In this document: piece after piece, positions 8,478 through 17,661 of the stretch | Numbering within the stretch: the first letter of the stretch is position 1 | Layout of the letters: each line of letters begins with the position of its first letter | Source of the DNA: an uncultured Clostridia bacterium | Lineage (GTDB): Bacteria; Bacillota; Clostridia; Lachnospirales; CAG-274 | DNA length: 64,000 bases | Assembly (NCBI GenBank): GCA_949948985.1 | Contig: CATLIG010000001.1 | Coordinates: 184,770 to 248,769 of the forward strand | Reading direction: 5' to 3' | Position numbers and translations under genes: made by a program | Notes under the pieces: generated by a model | What the model saw: only the letters and a program-made list of their open reading frames with translations | Told to the model about the DNA's origin: nothing | Databases searched by the model: none

Positions 8478-10799
8478 TTGAGTACAATAAATATATCCGT
8501 CAGAAATCTTGTAGAGTTTGTTATGCGTAGCGGAAGTATAGATTCACGCTATAGAAGCTCCAAAAGAGCCGTTGAAGGTACAAAAATTCATTCTATTGTT
8601 CAGAAAAATCATAAGCGTATAGCTAAACTCAGTAATCTCACATATGACAGCGAGGTTTCCGTAAACGTAACCGGGGAATATAAAGAGTTCACCTTTGATA
8701 TTGACGGAAGAATAGACGGTCTTGTAGAAGAATTTAACTCTGATGGAACAAAAAAAATACTTCATATAGAAGAAATAAAATCAACTTCCGATATTGACAG
8801 CATAAATGTAACTTCTGAACATTGGCATTTTGCTCAGGCGAAGTGTTATGGATATATGTACGCCCTTTCAGAAAGTTTTCCGGAAATTAAAATACATCTG
8901 ACATACTGCCAGCTTGAAACATACGATGAAAAAACATTTGAAGAAAAATATCAATTTAACGATTTAAAGGATTTCTTTTTTGATTTGCTTGAAAAATATT
9001 ATAAATGGCAAAAACTCTATGATTCAAATATCGTTAAAAGAAATATATCCCTTAAAGAATTGTCTTTTCCTTTTGAAAATTTCAGAAAAGGACAGCGGGA
9101 TTTTGCCGCCGCCGTGTATAAAACGCTTTTTTCAAAAAAAAAGCTTTTTGCCCAAGCCCCTACGGGGACAGGAAAAACAATATCAACAATCTTTCCCTCT
9201 TTAAAATTTGTCGGAGAGAAAAATTTATATGATGTAAAAATATTTTATGCCACGGCAAAAACAATTACAAGACAAAACGCTCAGGATATAATCAAAAAAA
9301 TGAAACAAAAAGGATTGTTTTTAAAATGTGTTTCAATAACCGCCAAAGAAAAAATATGTCCTTGTGATGATAAAATATGTACACCTGAAAAATGCCGTTA
9401 CGCTAAAGGTCATTTTGACAGAGTAAACAACGCTTTATTTGAGTTAATATCAAATGAGGAATTAATTACAAAAGACATCGTTTTAACTTATTCTGAAAAA
9501 TTTACCGTATGTCCTTTTGAACTGACGCTTGACGCTACTATTTTTTCTGATTTTATAATATGCGACTACAACTATATTTTTGACCCAAAAGTTCAGCTAA
9601 AACGATTTTTTGGAAACGGTGAGAAAGGCGACTATATCGTTCTTGTAGACGAGGCGCACAATCTTTCGGACAGAGCACGAGAAATGTTTTCGGCTGAATT
9701 GTCAAAATCTGAAATTTCCTCTATAATGAAAGATATTAAAGATAAAGACGCTCCTATTTACAAAGCTTTCGCTAAATTAAATCATCTTATCTCAAATATC
9801 AAAAAAAACGTTGGCAACGAAAAAGCTCTTATAAGTAAAAAATATCCCGAAGAGCTGATTTTCACTCTTTCAAACGTTCAGTCAAAATGTGATAAATGGC
9901 TTTCAAACAATGAAAATACAGATTATTATGAAAATGTGCTTAATGTATATTTTAAAGTTCTTGACTTTATAAGAATATCGGAATTTTTTTCACCTGAATA
10001 TACTGTTATCTCTTTTTACAATAATGATGATTTTACTGTAAAACTTTTATGTATAAACCCATCGGAACTTCTCGCCGTACAGGAAAAAAATTTTATAAGC
10101 TCTGTTTTCTTTTCTGCCACACTTACCCCTTTAAACTATTTTCTTGATATTCTCGGAGGAGAGAAAATCGACAACAGTATATCGACAGCCTCCCCTTTTA
10201 AAAAAGAAAACCTTGAAATAATCATAGACACAAGCATTTCCACAAAATATAAAGACCGTGAGAAAAATATAAACATATTATGTGAAAAAATATCTTATGC
10301 CATAAATAAAAAAACAGGTAATCATTTTGTTTTTTTTCCATCTTACGAGTATATGGAAAAAACTGCTGAAATATTTATTGAAAAAAACAAAGAACTCAAT
10401 GTATGTGTTCAGGCAAGAAATCTTATGGAAGATGAAAAAATTGAGTTTTTGGAAAAATTTACTGAAAATCCAACTGATACGTTTGTCGCTTTCGCCGTGA
10501 TGGGCGGCATTTTTTCCGAAGGGATAGACCTTACAGGGGACAAGCTCTGCGGAGCTGTTATTGTTGGAGTAGGACTTCCCCTTATTACAGTGGAAAGAGA
10601 TATTATAAAAGAATATTACAATCAAAAAAATATAAACGGTTTCGACTACGCATACACATATCCTGGTTTTAACAAGGTATTGCAGGCGACAGGCAGGGTA
10701 ATACGCACTGAAACAGACACAGGATATATAATGCTTATTGACAGCCGATACGGAGAATACCGCTACAAAAAAATGTTCCCAAGCCACTGGAAAACATAA
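8478..10799 (+). CDS. XPD/DinG-type helicase with N-terminal PD-(D/E)XK nuclease domain
   Basis: A superfamily 2 DNA helicase, here 773 residues. The first 200 residues form a RecB/Cas4-like nuclease: GTKIHSIVQ, DIDGRIDGL, and HIEEIKST with the E-x-K pair. The helicase follows with Walker A APTGTGKT (residues 227-234), DEAH in VLVDEAHNL, motif V/VI region GGIFSEGIDL and QATGRVIRTE. Cysteines in KEKICPCDDKICTPEKC and the later TVCPFEL are placed like the Fe-S ligands of XPD-like enzymes. The frame is open from 8367, but that part lies in a repeat; TTG 8478 (MSTINISVRNLVEF) has AAGGGGG 9 bases upstream and matches the family N-terminus. ATG 8469 is a less likely alternative. Probable DNA repair role. 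Confidence 0.88.
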   Translation: MSTINISVRNLVEFVMRSGSIDSRYRSSKRAVEGTKIHSIVQKNHKRIAKLSNLTYDSEVSVNVTGEYKEFTFDIDGRIDGLVEEFNSDGTKKILHIEEIKSTSDIDSINVTSEHWHFAQAKCYGYMYALSESFPEIKIHLTYCQLETYDEKTFEEKYQFNDLKDFFFDLLEKYYKWQKLYDSNIVKRNISLKELSFPFENFRKGQRDFAAAVYKTLFSKKKLFAQAPTGTGKTISTIFPSLKFVGEKNLYDVKIFYATAKTITRQNAQDIIKKMKQKGLFLKCVSITAKEKICPCDDKICTPEKCRYAKGHFDRVNNALFELISNEELITKDIVLTYSEKFTVCPFELTLDATIFSDFIICDYNYIFDPKVQLKRFFGNGEKGDYIVLVDEAHNLSDRAREMFSAELSKSEISSIMKDIKDKDAPIYKAFAKLNHLISNIKKNVGNEKALISKKYPEELIFTLSNVQSKCDKWLSNNENTDYYENVLNVYFKVLDFIRISEFFSPEYTVISFYNNDDFTVKLLCINPSELLAVQEKNFISSVFFSATLTPLNYFLDILGGEKIDNSISTASPFKKENLEIIIDTSISTKYKDREKNINILCEKISYAINKKTGNHFVFFPSYEYMEKTAEIFIEKNKELNVCVQARNLMEDEKIEFLEKFTENPTDTFVAFAVMGGIFSEGIDLTGDKLCGAVIVGVGLPLITVERDIIKEYYNQKNINGFDYAYTYPGFNKVLQATGRVIRTETDTGYIMLIDSRYGEYRYKKMFPSHWKT

Positions 10800-10940
10800 A
10801 ACCACAGGCTCTGCCCGCACCCACAAACACTTTGAAAAGGGTTTAATCCTAAGCTCTAAACGCAAAACAGCCACTTTTCTATTGAATATTTAAATTATCG
10901 GCAAATTGAATTTTGCCGTTTTTTATTAAACAAGTCTATT
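10800..10940. repeat. Degenerate family B repeat
   Basis: Contains the AATATTTAAATTATCGGCAA block that gives the uninterrupted (empty) form of the family A insertion site, and ends near AAACAAGTCTA, a degenerate family C end. The hairpins are eroded. Confidence 0.5.
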
Positions 10941-10943
10941 TTT

Positions 10944-11106
10944 TATAGTCAATCAACTTGAAAATGAGAAAAAGGAGGCGAGCTAAAAATTATTTTTGCA
11001 GGGCGTCGGAGGGAGAGCATAGCCGACTGCCTACGCCGACCGACGGCAACACGGCAAAAAGGATTTTAGCCGCCGAACTTACTTATCTTTAAGTTGATTG
11101 ACTATA
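10944..11106. mobile_element. Long family A element (163 bp)
   Basis: Perfect terminal repeats TATAGTCAATCAACTT and AAGTTGATTGACTATA enclose a GC-richer core with GGCGTCGGAGG, CATAGCCGACTGCC and ACGGCAACACGGCAAAAAGG. Near-identical 164-bp copies are at 43441-43604 and 55371-55534. There is no open frame, so it would need a transposase supplied from elsewhere. Confidence 0.8.
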
Positions 11107-11191
11107 ATTTCTAAATTTTTCTTGCATTTACTGAAAAATCTGTAAACATATTTTTCCCCCACCCAAACCTCCCCATACGTTTTCGAGGTGA

Positions 11192-11236
11192 TTTTCAAGA
11201 GGAAGTCCTCCTCTTGAAAACTTTTGGTTTCAAAAG
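11192..11236. repeat. Tandem small hairpins before the arg promoter
   Basis: Perfect 12-bp stem TTTTCAAGAGGA/TCCTCTTGAAAA with loop AGTCC, followed at once by CTTTTG-GTTT-CAAAAG. No T-run follows, so it is not a standard terminator. Confidence 0.5.
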
Positions 11237-11309
11237 TACAAACACCTTATTCTAAAATGTTGTAAGTATGGACTTCAAAAAATTAAATTAACTCCTCATA
11301 TAAACTCTA

Positions 11310-11348
11310 AATGAATATTTATGCATAATTTTATGTATATATTCATTT
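11310..11348 (+). promoter_or_regulatory. Tandem ArgR (ARG-box-like) operators
   Basis: AATGAATATTTATGCATA (11310-11327) and TTATGTATATATTCATTT (11331-11348) each match the 18-bp ARG box pattern TGAATA-N-TATTCA with one or two deviations and are 3 bases apart, the usual tandem arrangement for the arginine repressor hexamer. Confidence 0.55.
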
Positions 11349-11425
11349 TATTTATAAAAAAGCAAAACTCTTAAATATTACTAGTTTTTACGTATATATT
11401 CTTGTAAATTTATATAAAATTACTC

Positions 11426-11454
11426 TTGCATAAATTTTCATAAGAATGTATAAT
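11426..11454 (+). promoter_or_regulatory. argC promoter with overlapping ArgR-like box
   Basis: TTGCAT (11426-11431), 17-base spacer, perfect TATAAT (11449-11454), 44 bases before the argC start. A third ARG-box-like dyad, TTGCATAAATTTTCATAA (11426-11443), covers the -35 and spacer, so repressor binding would block polymerase. Confidence 0.65.
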
Positions 11455-11497
11455 TATAAACATCAATTATTTTCTATATCATAAGGAGGTATTAAAA

Positions 11498-12538
11498 ATG
11501 ATAAAAACAGGTATAATAGGAGCGACGGGATATGCGGGAAGCGAACTTGTAAGAATTCTTACAAATCACCCAAACGCTGAAATTACGACAATAACCTCTC
11601 AAAGCTATAAAGGTCAAAACTATAACGATATATATGAGAATTTTAGACATATAGAAAAAATATGTGAAGAAGAAAATATTGAAAAAATGGCGGAAGAATG
11701 CGATGTTATTTTTTTGGCTCTTCCACACGGTGTGGCAAGTAAAAAAGTAAATGAGAAAATTCTTCAGAATACAAAAATAATAGATTTGGGTGCGGATTTC
11801 CGTCTTCAGGACATAAATGTGTATGAAAAATGGTATAAAACCCCTCACAAGGCAAAAAATATACTTCCGGAGGCGGTATACGGACTCTGTGAGATAAACA
11901 GGGATAAGATAAAAGGAAAAAGAATAATAGCTAATCCCGGCTGTTATACTACCTGTTCAATACTTTCTCTTTATCCCTTAGTAAAAGAAAAAATGATAGA
12001 TTTAAAATCAATAATAATAGACGCTAAATCAGGAGTCACTGGAGCCGGCAGAGGTGTTTTTTTAAGCACTCACTATGATGAGGTAAACGAATCCATAAAA
12101 GCCTATAAAATAGCATCTCACCGCCACACTCCCGAAATTGAGGAACAACTTTCATATGCCGCGGGTGAAAACATTATTTTGTCATTCACCCCTCATCTTA
12201 CCCCTATGAACAGAGGTATTTTGGCTACAATATACGCCGGTTTAAAAGAAAATTACAGCTACGGCGATATAAAAACCGTGTATGAAAAATATTATAAAAA
12301 CGAATATTTTATCCGCCTTACAAAAGAGGGGGTTTTTCCTGAAACAAAATGGGTAAAAGGCTCCAATTTCTGTGATATAGGATTCGCTGTAGATAAAAGA
12401 ACAAACAGAATAATAATAAACGGAGCAATTGACAATCTTAATAAAGGCGCAGCAGGACAGGCGGTTCAGAATATGAATATACTGTTTAATCTTGATGAGA
12501 AAACCGGTCTTGATTACCCTGCTATATTCCCTGTTTAG
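11498..12538 (+). CDS. argC: N-acetyl-gamma-glutamyl-phosphate reductase
   Basis: NADPH-dependent reduction of N-acetylglutamyl phosphate, third step of ornithine synthesis. 346 residues, normal length. N-terminal Rossmann motif IIGATGYAGSELVR and catalytic cysteine in IANPGCYTT. ATG 11498 follows AAGGAGG. First gene of argCJB-D, preceded by ArgR-like sites. Confidence 0.97.
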   Translation: MIKTGIIGATGYAGSELVRILTNHPNAEITTITSQSYKGQNYNDIYENFRHIEKICEEENIEKMAEECDVIFLALPHGVASKKVNEKILQNTKIIDLGADFRLQDINVYEKWYKTPHKAKNILPEAVYGLCEINRDKIKGKRIIANPGCYTTCSILSLYPLVKEKMIDLKSIIIDAKSGVTGAGRGVFLSTHYDEVNESIKAYKIASHRHTPEIEEQLSYAAGENIILSFTPHLTPMNRGILATIYAGLKENYSYGDIKTVYEKYYKNEYFIRLTKEGVFPETKWVKGSNFCDIGFAVDKRTNRIIINGAIDNLNKGAAGQAVQNMNILFNLDEKTGLDYPAIFPV

Positions 12539-12564
12539 TGATTTCACCTGAAAGGAGCATTTAT

Positions 12565-13788
12565 ATGAATATAATTAAAGGAAATGTGACGACGCCAAAA
12601 GGTTTTAAAGCTATAGGAAACTTTGTTGGATTAAAAAAAGAGAAAAAAGACTTGGCTATTATATTAAGCGATACTGAATGTACCGCTTCTGGCTGTTTTA
12701 CTCAAAATATAGTAAAAGCCGCTCCCGTTCTCTGGGATATAGAGCGTGTTAAAAAAGAAAAAAATAAAATAAAAGCGGTAGTGGTAAACAGCGGAAACGC
12801 CAACGCCTGCACAGGAACAAAGGGCATGAAAGACGCTGATACAACAGCGGAGGTACTGGCAAATCTTTCCGGATGTAAAAAAGAAAATATCCTTGTAGCG
12901 TCAACAGGAGTGATAGGAGTAAATCTTTCTATGGATACTCTTATAAACGGTATAAAATCAACATACCCTCTTCTTTCAGATTCCTACGAAAGCGGCGTTT
13001 TGGCGGCAGAAGCCATAATGACGACAGATACTTTCGCCAAAACCGTATGCGTAGAAATAGAAATATCAGGCAAAAAAATAACAATAGGCGGTATGGCAAA
13101 AGGCTCCGGAATGATTAATCCAAATATGGCGACAATGCTTTGCTTTATAACCACAGACGCTAAAATATCAAAAGAAATGCTTGATAAAGCTCTTTATGAG
13201 TGTATCCCCGACACATTTAATATGATTTGTGTAGACGGTGATACAAGTACAAACGACACCGTTCTGGTTCTTGCCAACGGTTTAGCCGAAAACGATGAAA
13301 TTACAGAGGAAAACTCCGATTACAAAACTTTCAGTGACGCTCTCTTTTATATAAATAAGACCCTTGCCATAAGCTGCGCCAAAGACGGAGAGGGAGCTAC
13401 AAAATTAATGGAAGTCAACGTAACTGGAGCAAAAACAAAATCTGACGCTCGTAAAATAGCTAATTCCGTAGTGTCCTCAAATCTTTTTAAAGCAGCCCTT
13501 TTCGGCGAGGACGCTAACTGGGGTCGTGTACTTTGCTCTATGGGTTATTCCGGAGTTAATTTCAACCCATCGGAAGTTACTATTGTTTTCAAAAGCCACG
13601 GCGGCGAAATTCTTTTAATGGATAACGGTACTCCTATTGTATTTGACGAGGAGCTTGCCTCTCATATATTAAAAGAACACGATATATTCATTGACATAAA
13701 ATTAAAAGAAGGTTCTGAAACCGCCACAGCCTGGGGCTGTGACTTAACCTATGATTATGTTAAAATAAACGGCGATTACCGCTCATAA
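12565..13788 (+). CDS. argJ: Glutamate N-acetyltransferase / amino-acid acetyltransferase
   Basis: Transfers acetyl from N-acetylornithine to glutamate, recycling the acetyl group. 407 residues from the chosen start. The self-cleavage site that yields alpha and beta chains is visible as NMATML, with the Ala189-Thr190 bond and Thr190 as nucleophile, preceded by KGSGMINP. The frame extends to a GTG at 12538 overlapping argC, but AAAGGAGC lies just before ATG 12565 and the usual N-terminus fits. Co-transcribed with argC and argB. Whether it also makes N-acetylglutamate from acetyl-CoA cannot be read from sequence. Confidence 0.96.
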   Translation: MNIIKGNVTTPKGFKAIGNFVGLKKEKKDLAIILSDTECTASGCFTQNIVKAAPVLWDIERVKKEKNKIKAVVVNSGNANACTGTKGMKDADTTAEVLANLSGCKKENILVASTGVIGVNLSMDTLINGIKSTYPLLSDSYESGVLAAEAIMTTDTFAKTVCVEIEISGKKITIGGMAKGSGMINPNMATMLCFITTDAKISKEMLDKALYECIPDTFNMICVDGDTSTNDTVLVLANGLAENDEITEENSDYKTFSDALFYINKTLAISCAKDGEGATKLMEVNVTGAKTKSDARKIANSVVSSNLFKAALFGEDANWGRVLCSMGYSGVNFNPSEVTIVFKSHGGEILLMDNGTPIVFDEELASHILKEHDIFIDIKLKEGSETATAWGCDLTYDYVKINGDYRS

Positions 13789-13805
13789 AAACGAGGTACA
13801 AAACA

Positions 13806-14669
13806 ATGATGGAGAAAATAATAGAAAAAGCCAAAATACTGACAGAAGCTCTTCCATACATAAAAAAATTCAACGGAATAACCGTAGTAATTAAATACGG
13901 CGGAAGCGCTTTAATAAACGAGGAAATTAAAAAGACACTTATAAAAGATATAGCCCTCATGAAATATGTTGGATTTAAACCTGTATTGGTTCACGGCGGC
14001 GGAAAAGATATAAATGAGATGCTGGACAGACTTGATATAAAATCAGAATTTAAAAATGGCCTCAGGGTTACGGACGAGGCTACAATGGAAGTAGTGCAAA
14101 TGGTTCTTGCCGGAAAATTAAATAAAAATCTTACGACAGACCTTTGCGCTCAGGGCATAAAAGCTGTTGGAATATGCGGAAAAGACGCTGATTTTTTAAA
14201 GGTAAAAAAAATCAGTTCTGATAAAGGCGACTTAGGTCTTGTTGGAGAAATTACAGAAGTTGACACCTCTCTTATAAATACACTTATAGATAACGACTTT
14301 GTACCTGTCATATCGCCTATAGGAGTAGGCAGTGACGGAAAAAGCTATAATATAAACGCTGATTATGCCGCAGTTGCCGTATCAGGCGCGCTGAACGCTC
14401 AAAAGCTTGTTTTCGTAACAGACGTTCCTGGCATTTTAGCTGATATAGACGACCCGTCAAGCGTAATATCCATTATAAAAGTAAACGAGGTAAAGGATAT
14501 GATAAACAAAGGAATTATTTCAGGAGGAATGATTCCAAAAGTCGACTGTTGTATAGCAGGTGTTGAGGCAGGCGTTGACAACGTTCATATTTTAGACGGA
14601 CGTATAGAACACTGTTTGATACTCGAAATATTCACAAAAAAAGGTATAGGAACTCTTATTGAGGCTTAA
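13806..14669 (+). CDS. argB: Acetylglutamate kinase
   Basis: Phosphorylates N-acetylglutamate. 287 residues; amino-acid-kinase fold motifs VVIKYGGSAL, LVHGGGKDIN and the C-terminal MIPKVDCCIAGVEAG are present. There are two adjacent ATGs (13806, 13809); either could serve with ACGAGGT upstream. It lies 17 bases after argJ. The argCJBD operon is interrupted after this gene by repeats and an IS remnant. Confidence 0.96.
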   Translation: MMEKIIEKAKILTEALPYIKKFNGITVVIKYGGSALINEEIKKTLIKDIALMKYVGFKPVLVHGGGKDINEMLDRLDIKSEFKNGLRVTDEATMEVVQMVLAGKLNKNLTTDLCAQGIKAVGICGKDADFLKVKKISSDKGDLGLVGEITEVDTSLINTLIDNDFVPVISPIGVGSDGKSYNINADYAAVAVSGALNAQKLVFVTDVPGILADIDDPSSVISIIKVNEVKDMINKGIISGGMIPKVDCCIAGVEAGVDNVHILDGRIEHCLILEIFTKKGIGTLIEA

Positions 14670-14706
14670 ACGTTAAAACTATGGGACGCTGTCCCATATG
14701 AACTAA
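14670..14706. repeat. Family B hairpin, left flank of IS remnant
   Basis: TATGGGACGCTGTCCCATA is a perfect short hairpin matching the B-family stem. A matching B hairpin (ATGGGACAACGTCCCGCGG) lies at about 15076-15094, so the IS remnant sits within a split B element. The argB transcript must pass through both. Confidence 0.6.
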
Positions 14707-14707
14707 G

Positions 14708-15070
14708 TTAAACTTTCATATAAATCAAAAAAGTGATATAATAAAGAAGGGTGATTTATATGAATATAACAGAATTAATAAAAATAATGCCAAAAGAATA
14801 TAAGAAAGCTTGTTACGAAAATAAAGCCATAACAAGAAAAAGAAATTAGTAATATATTATCTTTTTGATAACCATTCTTTAATTGACGTATGTCAATTTG
14901 CACTTATGCACAATATTGGAAAAATAAGCGATGTAGCATTTATGGAACGATTTATAAAATGCAAAGAATGGATAAAATGGCTTATAAAAAAAATCATACC
15001 AAACGAAATAATAAATTATAAAAAACCATTAGAATTAGAACCATTGCAAATGACACAATTTTATTAACTT
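14708..15070 (+). pseudogene. Decayed IS4-type transposase fragment
   Basis: A short frame from ATG 14761 reads MNITELIKIMPKEYKKACYE then ENKAITRKRN and stops at about 14850; a second frame, lacking a start, continues from about 14855 with FDNHSLIDVCQFALMHNIGK then KISDVAFMERFIKCKEW and stops near 15066. Together they resemble the N-terminal third of IS4-like transposases, broken by a frameshift with some bases lost. The edges carry ACTAAGTTAA and its inverse TTAACTTAGT, probable remains of terminal repeats. It has its own GTGATATAATAAAGAAGGGTG upstream (promoter -10 and ribosome site). No catalytic DDE part remains. Confidence 0.7.
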
Positions 15071-15141
15071 AGTGTATATGGGACAACGTCCCGCGGTTTT
15101 TAAAGTTTTAACCTGAAATTTTGAATAAGGAGCTGAAAAAT

Positions 15142-16311
15142 ATGAATACATTTGAACAAGGCGCGAAAGTTGTAATGAATACATACAACCGCTTTCCAAT
15201 AACTCTTGAAAAAGGCGACGGAATGTATGTCTATGATGATAACGGTAAAAAATATCTTGATTTCGTAGCAGGCATAGCCGTAAACTCTCTCGGGCATAAC
15301 CATAAAAAACTGACAAAAACCATTTCCGAACAGGCTCAAAAATTAATACACTGCTCAAACCTTTATTGGACAAAACCTCAGGTATCTCTTGCGGCAAAAC
15401 TTGTGGAAAACAGCGACTTTGACAAAGTTTTCTTCTGTAACAGCGGAGCCGAGGCGATTGAGGCCTCTTTAAAAATATCAAGAAAATACGGAAGTAAAAC
15501 CGGACGATATGAAATAATCACAATGAAAAACTCATTCCACGGAAGAACTTTCGGAGCCGTTACAGCAACAGGGCAGCCCCATTATCAAGAGGGTCTTGGC
15601 GCTCTTCTTCCCGGTATAAAATACGCTGAATTTAACAATTTCGACTCAATTACAGAAATATTGTCTGATAAAACCTGCGCCATACTTTTAGAACCGTTAC
15701 AGGGTGAAGGAGGTATTCACCCTGCTGATATAGAATATTTGAAAAAAATCCGTAAATTATGTGATGAAAAAGATATTGTGCTTATATTCGATGAGGTTCA
15801 GTGCGGTGTAGGACGTTTAGGTACCCTTTTTGCCTATCAGACTTTCGGTGTAGTACCTGATGCCGTATGTACAGCAAAAGGTATAGCGGGAGGTATACCA
15901 ATGGGACTTATGACAGCAACCCAAAAACTTTCCGACAGCTTTAAGCCGGGTGACCACGCGTCCACATTCGGAGGAAATCCTCTTGCGGCTTCCGCCGGAA
16001 ACGTTGTTATAGACGAACTTTTAGATGGACTTCTTGATAATGTAAAGAAAAACGGCACTTACCTTACTGAAAAATTAAATGTGCTTAAAGAAAAATACTC
16101 AATAATTACAGACGTACGAGGAATAGGCTTTATGCAAGGTATAGAACTTTCTGTTCCTGTAGCTGATATTATAAAGCAAACTATTGAAAATGGACTTTTA
16201 CTTGTAAATGCCGGAAAAAATGTAATTCGTTTCGTACCGTCACTTATAGCCGAAAAAGAACATATCGATGAGGCTATGGAAATACTTGACAAAGTATTAT
16301 CAAAACATTAA
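15142..16311 (+). CDS. argD: Acetylornithine aminotransferase
   Basis: PLP enzyme converting N-acetylglutamate semialdehyde to N-acetylornithine. 389 residues. PLP lysine in CTAKGIAGGIPMG, plus FCNSGAEAIEASLK and LIFDEVQCGVGR. The frame opens at a TTG (15121), but AAGGAGCTG lies just before ATG 15142, giving MNTFEQGAKVV. It is separated from argB by 470 bases of repeats and IS debris, so it may depend on read-through. Confidence 0.96.
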   Translation: MNTFEQGAKVVMNTYNRFPITLEKGDGMYVYDDNGKKYLDFVAGIAVNSLGHNHKKLTKTISEQAQKLIHCSNLYWTKPQVSLAAKLVENSDFDKVFFCNSGAEAIEASLKISRKYGSKTGRYEIITMKNSFHGRTFGAVTATGQPHYQEGLGALLPGIKYAEFNNFDSITEILSDKTCAILLEPLQGEGGIHPADIEYLKKIRKLCDEKDIVLIFDEVQCGVGRLGTLFAYQTFGVVPDAVCTAKGIAGGIPMGLMTATQKLSDSFKPGDHASTFGGNPLAASAGNVVIDELLDGLLDNVKKNGTYLTEKLNVLKEKYSIITDVRGIGFMQGIELSVPVADIIKQTIENGLLLVNAGKNVIRFVPSLIAEKEHIDEAMEILDKVLSKH

Positions 16312-16364
16312 AATTATTCCACGGTTTTTAAAAATTGATTTCCGCGAAATTATATAATTTTATA

Positions 16365-16393
16365 TTGAATAATGAAAAAAAAGATAGTATAAT
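16365..16393 (+). promoter_or_regulatory. Predicted promoter for argGH
   Basis: TTGAAT, 17-base spacer, perfect TATAAT, 60 bases before argG. TATTGAATAATGAAA around the -35 loosely resembles an ARG box half, so ArgR control is possible but weakly supported. Confidence 0.55.
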
Positions 16394-16452
16394 TATGGAA
16401 AAGCTCATAAACTTGTTAAATTATAACTTTATTACTAAGGAGGATTTTAATT

Positions 16453-17661
16453 ATGAAAATTGTTCTTGCTTATTCCGGTGGTCTTGATACGTCAGTTATT
16501 ATACCATGGCTTAAAGAAAATTATGATAACGCCGAAATTATAGCCGTTTGCGTGGACGTAGGACAAGGCAATGAAACAGACGGTATGGAAGAAAAGGCTC
16601 TTAAAATGGGAGCAAGCAAAATTTATATTGAAGATGTAAGAGAAGAGTTTATCGTAAACTATGTTTATCCTATGGTTAAAGCTCACGCTGTTTATGAGGA
16701 CAAATATCTTTTGGGTACTTCTATCGCCAGACCCCTTATTGGCAAAAGACTTGTTGAAATCGCTCTTAAAGAAGGCGCTGACGCTATATGCCACGGCTGT
16801 ACAGGAAAGGGAAACGACCAAATTCGTTTTGAGCTTGCCATAAAGGCTTTAGCTCCTCAAATTAAAATTATCGCTCCGTGGAGAAGCTGGGATATTTCCT
16901 CAAGAGAAGAAGAAATAGATTTTCTTCAGAAAAGAGGACTTCCTGTTCCTATGAAAAAAGAGGAAAGCTACAGCCGTGACAGAAATCTCTGGCACATAAG
17001 CCATGAAGGTCTTGACCTTGAGGACCCCTCAAATGAACCGGACTTCAAACATCTTCTTAAACTTGGGGTAAGTCCTGAGGAAGCTCCGGACACACCTACT
17101 TATATTGAGATTGAGTTTGAAAAAGGTATTCCTGTAGCTTTAGACGGAAAAAAAGTTTCTCCTATTGAGCTTATGGATAAACTTAACGAACTTGGCGGCA
17201 AAAACGGTATAGGTATCGCCGACCTTGTTGAAAACAGAGTTGTCGGAATGAAAAGCAGGGGAGTATATGAAACGCCGGGAGGAACTATCCTTTACGCCGC
17301 TCATAGGGATTTGGAATATCTTTGTCTTGATAAACAGACTACATCTTTTAAAGAAGTTATCAGAAATAAATATACCGACCTTATTTATTCAGGCGAATGG
17401 TTTACTCCTTTAAGAGAGGCTTTGGCTGCTTTTGTCGACTCCACTCAAGAAACAGTTACGGGAAAAGTAAAACTTAAACTTTATAAAGGAAATATTATAT
17501 CCGCCGGAGTTTCATCTCCTTATTCCTTATACAGTTCAGAACTAGCAAGCTTTACAACAGGAGAACTTTACAGTCATCACGACGCCGAGGGATTTATTAA
17601 TCTTTTAGGACTTCCTCTTAAAGTCCGCGCTATGATGAAACAACAGAGAGGAGATAAATAA
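16453..17661 (+). CDS. argG: Argininosuccinate synthase
   Basis: ATP-dependent condensation of citrulline and aspartate. 402 residues; N-type ATP pyrophosphatase loop AYSGGLDTS at residues 5-13, and [14 protein letters not shown]. The ATG follows AAGGAGG. Its stop overlaps the argH start in TAATG, so the two are translationally coupled. Requires citrulline from argF, which is not in the window. Confidence 0.97.
   Translation: MKIVLAYSGGLDTSVIIPWLKENYDNAEIIAVCVDVGQGNETDGMEEKALKMGASKIYIEDVREEFIVNYVYPMVKAHAVYEDKYLLGTSIARPLIGKRLVEIALKEGADAICHGCTGKGNDQIRFELAIKALAPQIKIIAPWRSWDISSREEEIDFLQKRGLPVPMKKEESYSRDRNLWHISHEGLDLEDPSNEPDFKHLLKLGVSPEEAPDTPTYIEIEFEKGIPVALDGKKVSPIELMDKLNELGGKNGIGIADLVENRVVGMKSRGVYETPGGTILYAAHRDLEYLCLDKQTTSFKEVIRNKYTDLIYSGEWFTPLREALAAFVDSTQETVTGKVKLKLYKGNIISAGVSSPYSLYSSELASFTTGELYSHHDAEGFINLLGLPLKVRAMMKQQRGDK

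Noticed and set aside
10944..11106. Inverted repeats as a CRISPR array
   Set aside because: Copies are dispersed, palindromic and not regularly spaced; no cas genes are present.
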